From positions 1 to 18,115 of the forward strand of contig JAZGDL010000167.1 of assembly GCA_036477795.1 (NCBI GenBank): a stretch of DNA of 18,115 nt. Reading direction: 5' to 3'. A program made the position numbers and the translations under genes. The stretch is from JAZGDL01 sp036477795. Its GTDB lineage: Bacteria; Planctomycetota; Phycisphaerae; UBA1845. Shown piece by piece: positions 6,815 through 14,457 of this stretch (the first letter of the stretch is position 1; each line of letters opens with the position of its first letter). Below the pieces are notes generated by a model. It was not told where the DNA came from. It searched no databases and saw only the letters and a list, made by a program, of their open reading frames with translations.

Positions 6815-7462
6815 CATCACCGTGTCACTCACCGGAAGATCATAACGGAACACGTCGGAGGCATCGAATCCATACCGCCGGGCGGCTGATTGGCCGGCGG
6901 CGACTTCATCCGCGGGCACCTCCGCGGTCTTGTAGATGACCAGGTATCCGTCGCGGGCGACATGCCGGCGCCCGACTTTGAGACAGCGGGCCAGCGCCCC
7001 GATGGCTTTGAAGACCACCAGGTCAAAAGCTGCCGGGGCCGCCCAGGTTTCCGCTCGGGCGTGCACCGCGGCGAGATTGGCCAGTGAAAGCCGGCGGGCG
7101 ACGTCGGCCACGAAGCGGGCCTTCTTGCCGGTGCCGTCGATCGCGGTCACCTGCCAATCCGGCCTGACCATCGCCAGCGGGACCGCCGGCACGCCGGCCC
7201 CGGTGCCTACGTCCAGCACGCAGCCGACGCTGACACCGGCATCGCCGCACCATCGGACAACGCTCAGAGAGTCCGCGTGATGCTTGGCTGCAAACTCCGC
7301 CGGTTCCGTGATGCGGGTCAGGTTGAACCGCCGATTGGCCTCGATCACCAACGCCCGATGCCGCCAGAGCGCCGCACAATGCTCATCGGACAGAGTCACG
7401 CCCAACGAAGACCCGGCGGCGCGCAACGCCTTGTCAAAAATCAGCCGCTCGTCGTCGCCCAT
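6728..7462 (-). CDS. rsmG: 16S rRNA (guanine527-N7)-methyltransferase RsmG
   Basis: RsmG (GidB) uses S-adenosylmethionine to methylate G527 of 16S rRNA in the 530 loop near S12; its loss gives low-level streptomycin resistance in other bacteria. The ~244-aa product shows the family N-terminal signature RRFNLTRITEPAEFAAKHH followed by ADSL, SAM motif I as VLDVGTGAGVPAVPLA (about 83-97), and a middle segment KKARFVADVARRLSL with HARAE and FDLVVFKA. The usual 'RAVA' motif reads FKAIGALA. ATG 7462 shares one base with the queC stop (TGATG). GTG 7465, one codon earlier, gives a 4-bp overlap and is equally possible. Translation is therefore coupled to queC. The 3' end extends under the convergent anti-sigma gene. 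The last ~15 residues are low-complexity Gly/Arg. Confidence 0.9.
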   Translation of the reverse strand: MGDDERLIFDKALRAAGSSLGVTLSDEHCAALWRHRALVIEANRRFNLTRITEPAEFAAKHHADSLSVVRWCGDAGVSVGCVLDVGTGAGVPAVPLAMVRPDWQVTAIDGTGKKARFVADVARRLSLANLAAVHARAETWAAPAAFDLVVFKAIGALARCLKVGRRHVARDGYLVIYKTAEVPADEVAAGQSAARRYGFDASDVFRYDLPVSDTVMSRVLWIFRQGGDQPSRRAGGFGRHGRSP

Positions 7463-8145
7463 CACGCGTATCGCGTCGGGTCGCTGACGCCGGCCTCATC
7501 AAAGCCCTTCTTGCGCAGCAGGCAGCTATCACACCGCCCGCAGGCCAGCCCCTCCGCCGTCGGTGCATAGCAACTGTGGGTCAGCCCATAGTCGAGGCCG
7601 AGACGCACACCCTCTCGGATGATGTCAGCCTTTGACATCTCAATCAGCGGGGCGTGCACCCGAAAGCGACCTTGGCCTTCAACCGCCGCCGAGGTGGCCA
7701 GGTTGGCCAGCTCCTGGAACTTGGCTATGAACTCGGGACGGCAGTCCGGGTACCCGCTGTAGTCCACGACGTTGGCACCGATGAAGATGTCAAACGCACC
7801 GATCGTCTCGGCGAAGGCCAGTGCATGGGCCAGAAAGATGGTGTTGCGGGCCGGCACATAGGTGATGGGAATCTCCGCCGCCATCCGGTCGTCGTCGCGA
7901 TCCATGGGCACATCGATTTCGTCGGTCAGGGCCGAGCCTCCGAACACGCGCAGATCGACGGACTGGAGCACGTGCCGCTTGACGTTCAATGCTTCAGCCA
8001 CGCCCCTGGCGGCTACCAGCTCGATGCCATGACGCTGCCCGTAGGCGAAGGAGAGCGCATACAACGCGAACCCCTGTTCCGCCGCGAGGGCGGCGGTGGT
8101 TGTCGAGTCGATCCCACCGGAAAGAAGCACCACCGCGTTGGGCAT
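7462..8145 (-). CDS. queC: 7-cyano-7-deazaguanine synthase QueC
   Basis: QueC converts 7-carboxy-7-deazaguanine to preQ0 using ATP and ammonia, a step of queuosine tRNA modification. The 227-aa product has the family's normal length. The PP-loop SGGIDS is at 9-14, then LSFAYGQRHGIEL, the ITYVPARNTIFLAHALAFAE stretch, and GANVVDYSGYPDCRPEFI. Near the C-terminus, four cysteines (192, 202, 205, 208: SCY...ACGRCDSC) make the structural zinc site. AGGAG (8155-8159 on the complementary strand) precedes the ATG at good spacing. rsmG overlaps its end. No queD, queE, queF or tgt gene is in the window, so the rest of the pathway must lie elsewhere. Confidence 0.96.
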   Translation of the reverse strand: MPNAVVLLSGGIDSTTTAALAAEQGFALYALSFAYGQRHGIELVAARGVAEALNVKRHVLQSVDLRVFGGSALTDEIDVPMDRDDDRMAAEIPITYVPARNTIFLAHALAFAETIGAFDIFIGANVVDYSGYPDCRPEFIAKFQELANLATSAAVEGQGRFRVHAPLIEMSKADIIREGVRLGLDYGLTHSCYAPTAEGLACGRCDSCLLRKKGFDEAGVSDPTRYA

Positions 8146-8205
8146 GTTCGTCTACTCCTGGCCGGAACGGCATCACGCCTTTCAAGTACCACGTTTGACA
8201 AGTAA

Positions 8206-8229
8206 TACAACTATTTACCGTACAACTAT
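8206..8229. promoter_or_regulatory. 9-bp direct repeat in the queC upstream region
   Basis: TACAACTAT occurs at 8206-8214 and again, identical, at 8221-8229, a 15-bp period in a locally AT-rich patch within GC-rich DNA. It lies about 60-85 bp upstream of the queC start and between divergent genes, where promoters and operators are expected. A TTGACA at 8195-8200 is nearby but I found no properly spaced -10 for it. No regulator can be assigned. Confidence 0.35.
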
Positions 8230-8238
8230 ATCCTGTGC

Positions 8239-8287
8239 CGAGAATCCCTTCTCGTACGTGTTTAGGAGCATGGGCTCGGCGGGAGCC
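8239..8287. repeat. Two hairpin repeats in the queC / 330-aa gene gap
   Basis: CGAGAA-TCCC-TTCTCG (8239-8254) is a perfect 6-bp hairpin and shares its core with the hairpins at 10877, 17258, 17290 and 17324. A second small inverted repeat, GGCTC-GGCGG-GAGCC, follows at 8273-8287. The rest of the 313-bp gap (8146-8458) holds the direct repeat, the queC ribosome-binding site and the AGGAG of the next gene; I see nothing else in it. Confidence 0.55.
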
Positions 8288-8458
8288 TCGCCCTCCCCCT
8301 CGCATAGCAGCCCCGACCGCAGCGCCGCCGCCTGCATTCTACAAAGCGAGGGGCCCGGCGCCCGACGTGATCAGCAGATGATTTGTGAACTTTTCCCTTG
8401 ATCGCCCAAGCCGAGCCGGGGACGATGCACTGACATCAAGCAGCCTCAGGAGCGGACC

Positions 8459-9451
8459 ATGGCCAGCGACGCCAGGAAGAAGGAACGACAGCGACGCAAA
8501 AGACAGCAAAAGCAACGCGATCTGCGGCGTGCCCAAACGGGCAGCCCGTACCGCAGAATTGGAGAGGCGGGCAAAGCCGAAGCGTGCTACATCAACCGTG
8601 ACTGGCGGGAGGACGGGAAAGCCGCCATCTATTGTTTGCGCGCTGTCCCGGGCGGCGGCCACGCGCTGGCTGCTTTTCTGGTCGATCTCTGGTGCATCGG
8701 ACTCAAAGACGCTTGGGGACGACTGGATATCACCGCCGACGAATTCAAGCACCAGGTTTCGAGAATGCGGGAGAATATGGAAATCATCCGCATCGAGCCG
8801 GAACTGGCCAAACGCATTGTTGCCGGCGGAGTTCGATTTGCAAAAGAGAACGGTTTTCGACTGCCCAGACGCTACGAGCGATGGGTTGCCCTGCTTGGCG
8901 GTGTGGGCGCCGTGAACTCCGCCGATCTCACTGATTTCGGGAAGGATGGGAAGCTGTTCTACGTTGGCACGACCGAGGACCTCAGCCAACGGCTCATCCA
9001 AGGCTCCGTGGACCAGTTCCTGGCCCGCGAAGATGTCCATTTCATAGTCGAAGCCCACGGATTCGAATCCGCAGGCTTGCTGGATGAGGACGACGAGGAA
9101 ATCGGCGAAGTGTTTGACTCAATGAAAGAAAAGGGCCTCGATGCTGTTCGTCAATGGTGCTTTGCGAACGGCAACGAGGCTCATCCGCGCCTGCCGGAAG
9201 CGTGGGACGTTACCCTCGAAGCCATCTGTCAAGTGGAATCCTTCGACGACGATGACGAGCCATCGGACCAAGGCTGCTCGGATGCCGGCGACAACATTGA
9301 GCGGCTCATGGGCTTCGAAAGCCCCCAGGCCCAGTACGAACTCAAAGAGGCGCTTCACCAACTACACGGCTTCACCAACCAGTTCGACTCCCCCGAAGCC
9401 ATGTTGGAATCGCTGGGCCTGAACACCTCCACCGATCTCGACTTGGACTGA
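8459..9451 (+). CDS. Uncharacterised 330-aa protein
   Basis: I do not recognise the family. The start is well supported: AGGAG (8448-8452) six bases before the ATG, after a divergent promoter region. The first ~25 residues are strongly basic (KKERQRRKRQQKQRDLRR), which could bind nucleic acid. A globular section follows (about 40-110) with YINRDWREDGKAAIYCLRAV and AAFLVDLWCIGLKDAWG, which looks like a conserved mixed alpha/beta core. A second segment (about 130-200) has WVALLGGVGAVNS and KLFYVGTTEDLSQRL. The C-terminal third is acidic (DEDDEEIGE, DDDDE). There is no signal peptide or membrane segment, so it is probably cytoplasmic. It is convergent with the repressor gene 105 bp away. Coding is likely from length, codon use and start; function is unknown. 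Confidence 0.75.
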   Translation: MASDARKKERQRRKRQQKQRDLRRAQTGSPYRRIGEAGKAEACYINRDWREDGKAAIYCLRAVPGGGHALAAFLVDLWCIGLKDAWGRLDITADEFKHQVSRMRENMEIIRIEPELAKRIVAGGVRFAKENGFRLPRRYERWVALLGGVGAVNSADLTDFGKDGKLFYVGTTEDLSQRLIQGSVDQFLAREDVHFIVEAHGFESAGLLDEDDEEIGEVFDSMKEKGLDAVRQWCFANGNEAHPRLPEAWDVTLEAICQVESFDDDDEPSDQGCSDAGDNIERLMGFESPQAQYELKEALHQLHGFTNQFDSPEAMLESLGLNTSTDLDLD

Positions 9452-9556
9452 TGGCTAACAGAGTAAGCGCAATTCCTCCGCCTCAATCCGAGCCGCGAGC
9501 GCCAGCGACCGGTTTTCCGGACCGAGCGCGGGCCCCAACTCGCAGTGGAACGTGTA

Positions 9557-10534
9557 TTACACCGAAATCCGAACCCGGTACAGGACTGCCAGGGCCCACG
9601 CCAGTTCCTTAAGCGCATGTCTGGTTGCTTCGAATCGCTCGTTGATCGGAATGAGGCGAACATGCGTCTTGTCGGTGTAAAACAGTTTGCAGGTTACCCC
9701 GATTTGGTTACGCAATTGGACGACAGCAGCACGGCCCGGTCTGGCGGGTTCGCGCGGGGAAAGAATCACCAGGTCTCCGTGAGATAGGGACGGATACATG
9801 CTGTCTCCATCGATGCGGAGTGCAAAGGCGTCGGCCCACCTGTCACGAAGCATCGGGGCATCGACGAAGTCGGTGATGTGAAGCTCTCCGACCTTGACCG
9901 GCTTAGCCAACTGCACCACATGTACGTGCTCGTCAAGATCGGCGGAGGCCTCTTCGTCAGGCTCCGCCAATGTCGCGGCGCGGGCATCACCGCAAGCGGT
10001 AGCCCCCACGATAGCTGACCGCAGCAGATCGAAGGACGGCTGCGAACGACGCCAGAATTGCGGAACACCCGCCGCCGTGCGGCCCAGGACCGGTATGCGG
10101 CTGCTCGAACCCGGCGTCGCGCGACGGGGCGATTCCCGGCCAGGCGCTTCGGCCGTCCCCGCGGGCGCTTGCGGTTGAGATTCCAGCAGATCGATTACGG
10201 CGTTGAGGGCGGCAGCCGCTTCCGCACGCCGGGGGAGCACCACGCTCATCCGGGCCAGAATCCTGGCATGTTCGGCCGAAAGCCCACCCCCGGATCGGCC
10301 CTCGGGAAACTGTCCCGTGAGCAGCCAGGGCAGATCCACGCCCCCCACCTCGCTGATCTTGAGCAGTAGAGGCATCGGGGGCACCCGCCCGCGCTCATAG
10401 TAGTTGTAGGTCGAGGGGCTCACTCCCAGTGCCCGAGCGAATTGGGCCCGCCCACGCTCGCCAAAAGCGGATATACGCACCTCCCGTATCCGATCGGTCA
10501 GCTCAACCGCTGGAGTCGAGTATTTTGAACACAT
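9557..10534 (-). CDS. LexA/CI-like transcriptional repressor (HTH plus S24 self-cleavage domain)
   Basis: A 325-aa regulator. The N-terminus (about 28-73) is an XRE-type helix-turn-helix: RAQFARALGVSPSTYNYYER with GRVPP. A variable Ala/Pro-rich linker follows. The C-terminal half matches the S24 domain of LexA and phage CI repressors: a candidate scissile Ala155-Gly156 in VLGRTAAGVPQFW, the nucleophile Ser245 in IDGDSMYPSLSHGDLV, and the general base Lys283 in VTCKLFY. The Ser-Lys spacing of 38 matches LexA (37). The distance from cleavage site to Ser is 90 residues, much longer than LexA's 35, so there is an insertion. It probably represses genes until DNA damage or another stress triggers self-cleavage. 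AAGGA precedes the ATG. It is divergent from the small ORF at 10632 and may control both. Confidence 0.88.
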   Translation of the reverse strand: MCSKYSTPAVELTDRIREVRISAFGERGRAQFARALGVSPSTYNYYERGRVPPMPLLLKISEVGGVDLPWLLTGQFPEGRSGGGLSAEHARILARMSVVLPRRAEAAAALNAVIDLLESQPQAPAGTAEAPGRESPRRATPGSSSRIPVLGRTAAGVPQFWRRSQPSFDLLRSAIVGATACGDARAATLAEPDEEASADLDEHVHVVQLAKPVKVGELHITDFVDAPMLRDRWADAFALRIDGDSMYPSLSHGDLVILSPREPARPGRAAVVQLRNQIGVTCKLFYTDKTHVRLIPINERFEATRHALKELAWALAVLYRVRISV

Positions 10535-10548
10535 TTACGTATTTTTCC

Positions 10549-10576
10549 TTGCAATACACGCGCTTTTGCGTATGAT
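10549..10576 (+). promoter_or_regulatory. Candidate promoter for the small ORF, next to the repressor start
   Basis: TTGCAA (10549-10554) and TATGAT (10571-10576, 5 of 6 to consensus) are 16 bp apart and point to the ORF at 10632. The stretch lies within 45 bp of the divergent repressor gene. An imperfect dyad (AATACACGC / GCGTATGATT) spans the -10, a reasonable place for a repressor operator, but I cannot name the operator. Confidence 0.5.
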
Positions 10577-10631
10577 TGTAGGTAGGTGCTCTCGCAAATT
10601 CAGCATATAGGGACACGCTTGGGAGATCAAC

Positions 10632-10823
10632 ATGCCCAAACAGCCAAAAACCAAACGCCGCCCGGAGTCAGACTTTCACCATCAGGCAGCCAAGCTGTTC
10701 AAGAGCTTGCGGACTTTTCGCGCGGGCCAAGACCACCTTCTGAATGAGCTCGAACGACTTTGTGCGGAATTCAGCGCTCCGTCTCCACGCAGAACGCGCA
10801 GCCGATATACTTCAAGCGATTGA
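10632..10823 (+). CDS. Small basic hypothetical protein (63 aa)
   Basis: No family recognised. Support for coding is positional: a candidate promoter at 10549-10576, GGGAG (10621-10625) seven bases before the ATG, and a divergent repressor 97 bp away. The product is basic at both ends (MPKQPKTKRRPE and PRRTRSRY), with an amphipathic helix-like centre (AAKLFKSLRTFRAGQDHLLN followed by ELERL). It would be soluble and could bind nucleic acid or be a small partner controlled by the repressor. The last ~15 residues may be read-through into intergenic repeat DNA, since an alternative frame continues across a dispersed repeat; a frameshifted longer protein is not supported. No homology evidence. Confidence 0.5.
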   Translation: MPKQPKTKRRPESDFHHQAAKLFKSLRTFRAGQDHLLNELERLCAEFSAPSPRRTRSRYTSSD

Positions 10824-10842
10824 TCGCGGGAACAGGGATAGC

Positions 10843-10957
10843 TTAACGCTACGGCGCAAACTCGCCAACGAGGGCTGGTGCGAGAATCCTTTCTCGCACC
10901 CAGATGTGGGACAGGCTTTCCAGCCTGTCGTTTGACCGGCTGGAAAGCCTGGCCCAC
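10843..10957. repeat. Dispersed repeat with hairpins (copy 1)
   Basis: Bases 10843-10902 match 17224-17283 at about 53 of 60 positions, ending in the perfect hairpin GGTGCGAGAA-TCCT-TTCTCGCACC (10877-10900). Directly after it is a longer stem, 10906-10925 with 10938-10957: GTGGG, one A/G mismatch, then 14 perfect pairs (CAGGCTTTCCAGCC). This sits between the small ORF and the degenerate tRNA-Gln and may also act as a terminator-like structure, though no T-run follows. It looks like a REP/MITE-type interspersed element. Confidence 0.75.
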
Positions 10958-11006
10958 TGGATCCTTGCAAAATCACGAGTAGCGCACGACCAAGTTCTGG
11001 GGGCAA

Positions 11007-11079
11007 CTGGCCTGCCAGGACTCAAACCTGGAACCTTCTGATCCAGAGTCAGACGTTCTACCAATTGAACGACAGGCCA
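11007..11079 (-). tRNA. tRNA-Gln(CUG), second and probably degenerate copy
   Basis: A 73-nt cloverleaf read on the minus strand with acceptor TGGCCTG/CAGGCCA, discriminator G73 and anticodon CTG in loop CTCTGGA. It differs from the copy at 14788 at three of 72 positions. One is C56 in the T loop, here T (TTTGAGT); C56 is nearly invariant because it pairs with G19. Position 9 (A to C) and a D-loop base also differ. No promoter like that of the other copy is visible upstream. It may be a decaying duplicate. CCA is not encoded. Confidence 0.8.
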
Positions 11080-11138
11080 TTCTTGCCGCCCGCGAGTAAT
11101 CCAGGCGGCCAACCTTGTGCGCTTCGCTCGCCGCGCCG

Positions 11139-11837
11139 CTACCGTATTCGTCGCTGCTTTTTCAATGGACTGGAAAGTGCGCGGCGGTTACGGCGACCGC
11201 GGTGCTTTTCCAGGAGTTGATGGAGAGATCCGCCCGGTGGGAGGCTGCGGCGGCCGTATCGTAACGCCCCGTCAATTCTCCCCCAGCTCTCATCGCGCAC
11301 GCCTCTGACTGAGCCGTTCGTCTTGGTGGGCCATTTGCCGGTGCGCTCCCTGTGGGTGTCTGCCCACGTCAGGATTTGAGCGACCGATAGCTCTGGCTGG
11401 TGTTGCATATTTCGCTTGCCTCGACGCTTTTCCAGAAGTTGGGAGAGAGAGCTGCCCCCTGGCAAACCGCGCGCACCGGTGCGTAAGGAACTGGCAATCG
11501 CGATCCAGGACTCGTCAGTTGCCCCGGGAACTTTGCCGGAGGATTCGGTCGGCCACTCGCCGCAGCGGCGCTTGTATTCATCGGCCCATGCCAGAATCGC
11601 CTTGGTGGTCAGTTTTGGCGCCGCTCTCCGGTTGCGCCTGCCGCGTTTTTCTTCGAGTAATTGTGCCAGCGAGCTGTTCCCGGGAAGCCAGCGAAAACCA
11701 TGACGAAGCGCTTTGTCGAGCACCTTCCATCTTTCGTGAGGGGCGTCATGGAGCGAGCCGCTGGCAGTTGAAGGCCAATCGCCCGTGCGCTTGCGGTGAG
11801 CGTCGGCCCACGCGAGGATTCTCTTCTCGGAAAGCCC
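11139..11837 (-). pseudogene. Detached 3' part of the 74-residue repeat protein gene (three units)
   Basis: The frame open from 11837 to the stop at 11139 encodes three more repeat units (LSEKRILAWADAH..., LTTKAILAWADEY..., LSVAQILTWADTH...) and a short basic tail. It continues the 825-aa protein encoded upstream on the same strand, but a ~148-bp insertion with a stop and a frame change lies between them. Removing the insertion restores the exact 74-residue period and one frame, giving about 1,060 residues and 14 units. A GTG at 11723 could in principle restart translation inside the first of these units, but has no clear ribosome-binding site. I treat it as a gene remnant; a separately expressed short protein is the alternative. 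Confidence 0.75.
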
Positions 11838-11985
11838 CTACACCGGGCCGACCACGCGTTCCGTAAAACCCATCGCCGAGCGAGGCTGATCAAAACCAGA
11901 CGCCCGGGGTCGGCGTGGCGGACCCATTTTACTACTGCGGTGCGTGCTGCCGGGCATGAGTGTGTCGGCGGCGGTTGCATCACAG
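11838..11985. other. ~148-bp insertion in the repeat-protein gene
   Basis: This stretch has none of the repeat protein's sequence, while perfect repeat units flank it on both sides. It falls in the inter-unit linker and adds a TGA (11982-11980) and, at its far end, a TAG (11840-11838). The interior has a short dyad (GGGTC 11907-11911 / GACCC 11921-11925). I see no terminal inverted repeats, no clear target duplication and no ORF, so the mechanism is unknown; a small non-autonomous element is possible. The boundaries are good to a few bases only. Confidence 0.65.
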
Positions 11986-14457
11986 TTGCCGATTTCGCGC
12001 TCTCGATCTTCGTCGATGCTTGTATAGCAAGCGGCTCAAAGTGGTGCCGCCGGGAAGTCCCAGTCTGCCTACCCGTAGCGCGTGATTGACCTGCTGCCAC
12101 GATGTGCCCGGCCTCTCGGGTATCTCTCCGGATTCACTCCAAGGGCAACCACCGGTACGTTTCTTGTGTGCGTCCGCCCAACTAAGTATCTCCCGGACCG
12201 ATAGTGGGTGCTCCGTGCGCCGCCGGACCACGCCTCGTTTATGGTTCAGCAACCGAGACAGCGAAGTTGCCTTGGGAAGCCCACGAGTAGCTCCTCGAAG
12301 AGCGTTGTCAACGGAGCACCAGGTTTCGCCAGGAACTCCCGAAATCGGCCCTGTTTTTTCACAGGGCCATATGCCGAAGCGTTGATGATAGGCATCGGCC
12401 CACCGGAGAACCTGTTTCACGGTCAATCGCTGGAGGGCCAGGTGGTTACGTCGACCGCGATAACGTGCCAGAACACGAGCGAGCGTGTTACCGGGCGCCA
12501 GGCCCCTATTGCCGACAGTCAGTGACGCATTGATGTTCGCCCAGTCTTCGCCTTTCTCGCCGATGACGGCGCCGCTCGCCACCGTCGGCCACCTTCCGGT
12601 GTGCTTCTTGTGAGTGTCAGCCCATTTCAGGATGATGCTCATGGTCAGCTTTGGCAGGTCGCTAATGTTGCGACTGCCCCGGCGTCGTGAGAGCAACTGC
12701 GCCAGGGAGTCGCCCCCGGGTAAGCCTCTAATGCCGTTGCGAAGAGAATTGGCGATTCTCATCCACGATTCGCGATCGGTACCGTGCACTCGGGCGGCAC
12801 CCTCGGTTGGCCATCGTCCGGTGCGCTTGTGGTGTGCGTCAGCCCATTTGAGTATCTGCTTGTGGGTCAATTGGGTTGCTGTCAGGTGGTTCTGCTTTCC
12901 GCGCTGTCGGTGCAACAAGCGCGGCAGCGAATCCCCGCCCGGCAGTCCGCGATGGCCGCTGGTCAGCGCCCTGTCAACGCAGAGCCAAGTCTCACTCTTC
13001 AGGCCGTGGATAGGCCCGTCCCTTCTTTCCGGATAGGAGCCCGTCCGTTCCTTATGAGCATCGGCCCACTGTAGAATTTGCTTCACCGAAAGCCGCGGCT
13101 GCGTCCGCTGGTTGATGCGGCCTCGGTACTTCTCGAGCAGCCCGGCCAGCGTCCCACCAGGAGTTAGCCCGCGGCGGCCATGGTAAAGGGCGGCATCGAT
13201 GCACTCCCATCGATCTTCGGGCGAGTCTTTCAATACGCCGCTTTTCTGCTTTGGCCAATCCCCAGTGCGCTTCTTGTGCGCATCCGCCCACGCCAGTATT
13301 TGTTTTATTGCTAGGCGAGGCCTGTGGAAGCGGTGCTGCTTCCGTCCGGCGCGAGCCAGCAACATGGCGAGCGAGCTTATGCCATTCAGGCCACGAATTC
13401 CCTTGGACAATGCGCTTTGTACGATATGCCACGTCTCGCCATTCGCGTCAGGTATCCGGCCCGATGTGATCACCGGCCATTTCCCGTTTCGCTTGTGATA
13501 GGCGTCGGCCCATTTGAGTATCTGATTAGTCGATAACGGCGTCTTGCGCACCCCGACGCTGCAATCGATCTTGCCACGGCGCTTGGTCAGTAGTTTGTGG
13601 AGCGAGCTGCCACCTTCAAGTCCGCGGAGGCCGCCTCTCAGGGCAGAGTCAATGCTCTGCCACTTTTCGCCGGCGGCGCCAGTGACAGGCCCTGACTTGT
13701 TATTGGGCCATTTTCTCGTCCGAGTATTGTGGCGATCAGCCCACTGGAGAATCTGCTTTATCCTCAGCCTGGGAGCGTCAAGGCGGTTTCGTTTACCACG
13801 ACGTCTGGCCAATAGCTGGGGCAATGAGTCGCCGCCTGGCAGGCCGCGCAGCCCACGCCGCAGCGCCCCGTCAATGCTGCGCCACAACTGACCCTCCGCA
13901 CCGTGCACCCGACCGCTCTGGGTGTTCGGAAAGGAACCGGTCCGTTTCTTGTGGGCATCCGCCCACTTGAGGATTTGATCTACTGAGATGTCCGGGGACC
14001 GCTCCCTGCCGCGCGGCTTGTTTCGGCGCCTGGACAATAGTTTAGCAAGGGAACTACCGCGCTCGAGTCCGCGGAGGCCGTGACGGAGGGCGTTGTCAAT
14101 CTTTCGCCATGTTTCACCGGGAACACCCTGGACCGGTCCTGATGTGGCAAACGGCCAATCACCGGTGCGAATTCTATGGCGGTCGGCCCAAACCAGGATG
14201 AGCTTTGTGGAGAATAGGCCGCGTTCCTTCCGGCTTCTATAGCCGCGATGCTGCGCGAGCAGAAAGTTAAGCGAGGTGCCGCCCGGAAGACCGCTGCCGC
14301 CGAATTCGAGGCAACCGTCGATGACCGCCCAGCCCCATTGCGGCGCTTCTTGTAAGTTGCCCGTTCGCCGAGTCGGCCAGCGACCGGTACGCTTATAGTG
14401 AGCGTCCGCCCATGCGAGAATCTGTCGTGTTGTCAAACGATTCTGTTTGGTCCTCAT
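11980..14457 (-). CDS. Tandem-repeat protein with eleven 74-residue WAD/GLPGG units
   Basis: An 825-aa, very basic protein made almost wholly of eleven units with a 74-residue period (one of 75, one of 77). Each unit reads roughly L-T-x-K-Q-I-L-x-W-A-D-A-H, then R-T-G-x-W-P, S-G-x-V-x-G, E-x-W-x-x-I-D-x-A-L-R, R-G-L-P-G-G-x-S-L, L-L and R-G-x-R-N. Trp at unit positions 4 and 31, Asp6 and Pro17 are invariant. Positions 3, 15, 18-20, 32-33 and 40 vary freely. There is no signal peptide, membrane segment or enzyme domain. The helix - G-x-P - Trp pattern recalls homing-endonuclease-associated and helicase-associated repeats, so nucleic-acid binding is my guess only. GGAG (14469-14472) precedes the ATG. 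The stop is probably premature, created by the insertion at 11838-11985; three more units follow it. Confidence 0.8.
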   Translation of the reverse strand: MRTKQNRLTTRQILAWADAHYKRTGRWPTRRTGNLQEAPQWGWAVIDGCLEFGGSGLPGGTSLNFLLAQHRGYRSRKERGLFSTKLILVWADRHRIRTGDWPFATSGPVQGVPGETWRKIDNALRHGLRGLERGSSLAKLLSRRRNKPRGRERSPDISVDQILKWADAHKKRTGSFPNTQSGRVHGAEGQLWRSIDGALRRGLRGLPGGDSLPQLLARRRGKRNRLDAPRLRIKQILQWADRHNTRTRKWPNNKSGPVTGAAGEKWQSIDSALRGGLRGLEGGSSLHKLLTKRRGKIDCSVGVRKTPLSTNQILKWADAYHKRNGKWPVITSGRIPDANGETWHIVQSALSKGIRGLNGISSLAMLLARAGRKQHRFHRPRLAIKQILAWADAHKKRTGDWPKQKSGVLKDSPEDRWECIDAALYHGRRGLTPGGTLAGLLEKYRGRINQRTQPRLSVKQILQWADAHKERTGSYPERRDGPIHGLKSETWLCVDRALTSGHRGLPGGDSLPRLLHRQRGKQNHLTATQLTHKQILKWADAHHKRTGRWPTEGAARVHGTDRESWMRIANSLRNGIRGLPGGDSLAQLLSRRRGSRNISDLPKLTMSIILKWADTHKKHTGRWPTVASGAVIGEKGEDWANINASLTVGNRGLAPGNTLARVLARYRGRRNHLALQRLTVKQVLRWADAYHQRFGIWPCEKTGPISGVPGETWCSVDNALRGATRGLPKATSLSRLLNHKRGVVRRRTEHPLSVREILSWADAHKKRTGGCPWSESGEIPERPGTSWQQVNHALRVGRLGLPGGTTLSRLLYKHRRRSRARNRQL

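Noticed and set aside
9452..9556. Terminator between the convergent 330-aa gene and the repressor
   Set aside because: Only a weak CCGG-TTTT-CCGG stem is visible, with no T-run on either strand.
10744..10935. Coding-looking frame (ERAADILQAIDRGNRDSL) that could be a frameshifted end of the small ORF
   Set aside because: Much of it lies in the dispersed repeat that recurs at 17224-17283, so the open frame is a property of the repeat rather than of a gene.
11139..14457. Periodic sequence that might be a CRISPR or DNA-level tandem array
   Set aside because: The ~222-bp period is a protein repeat: DNA units differ strongly while the amino-acid pattern and frame are kept. No CRISPR array is present in the window.
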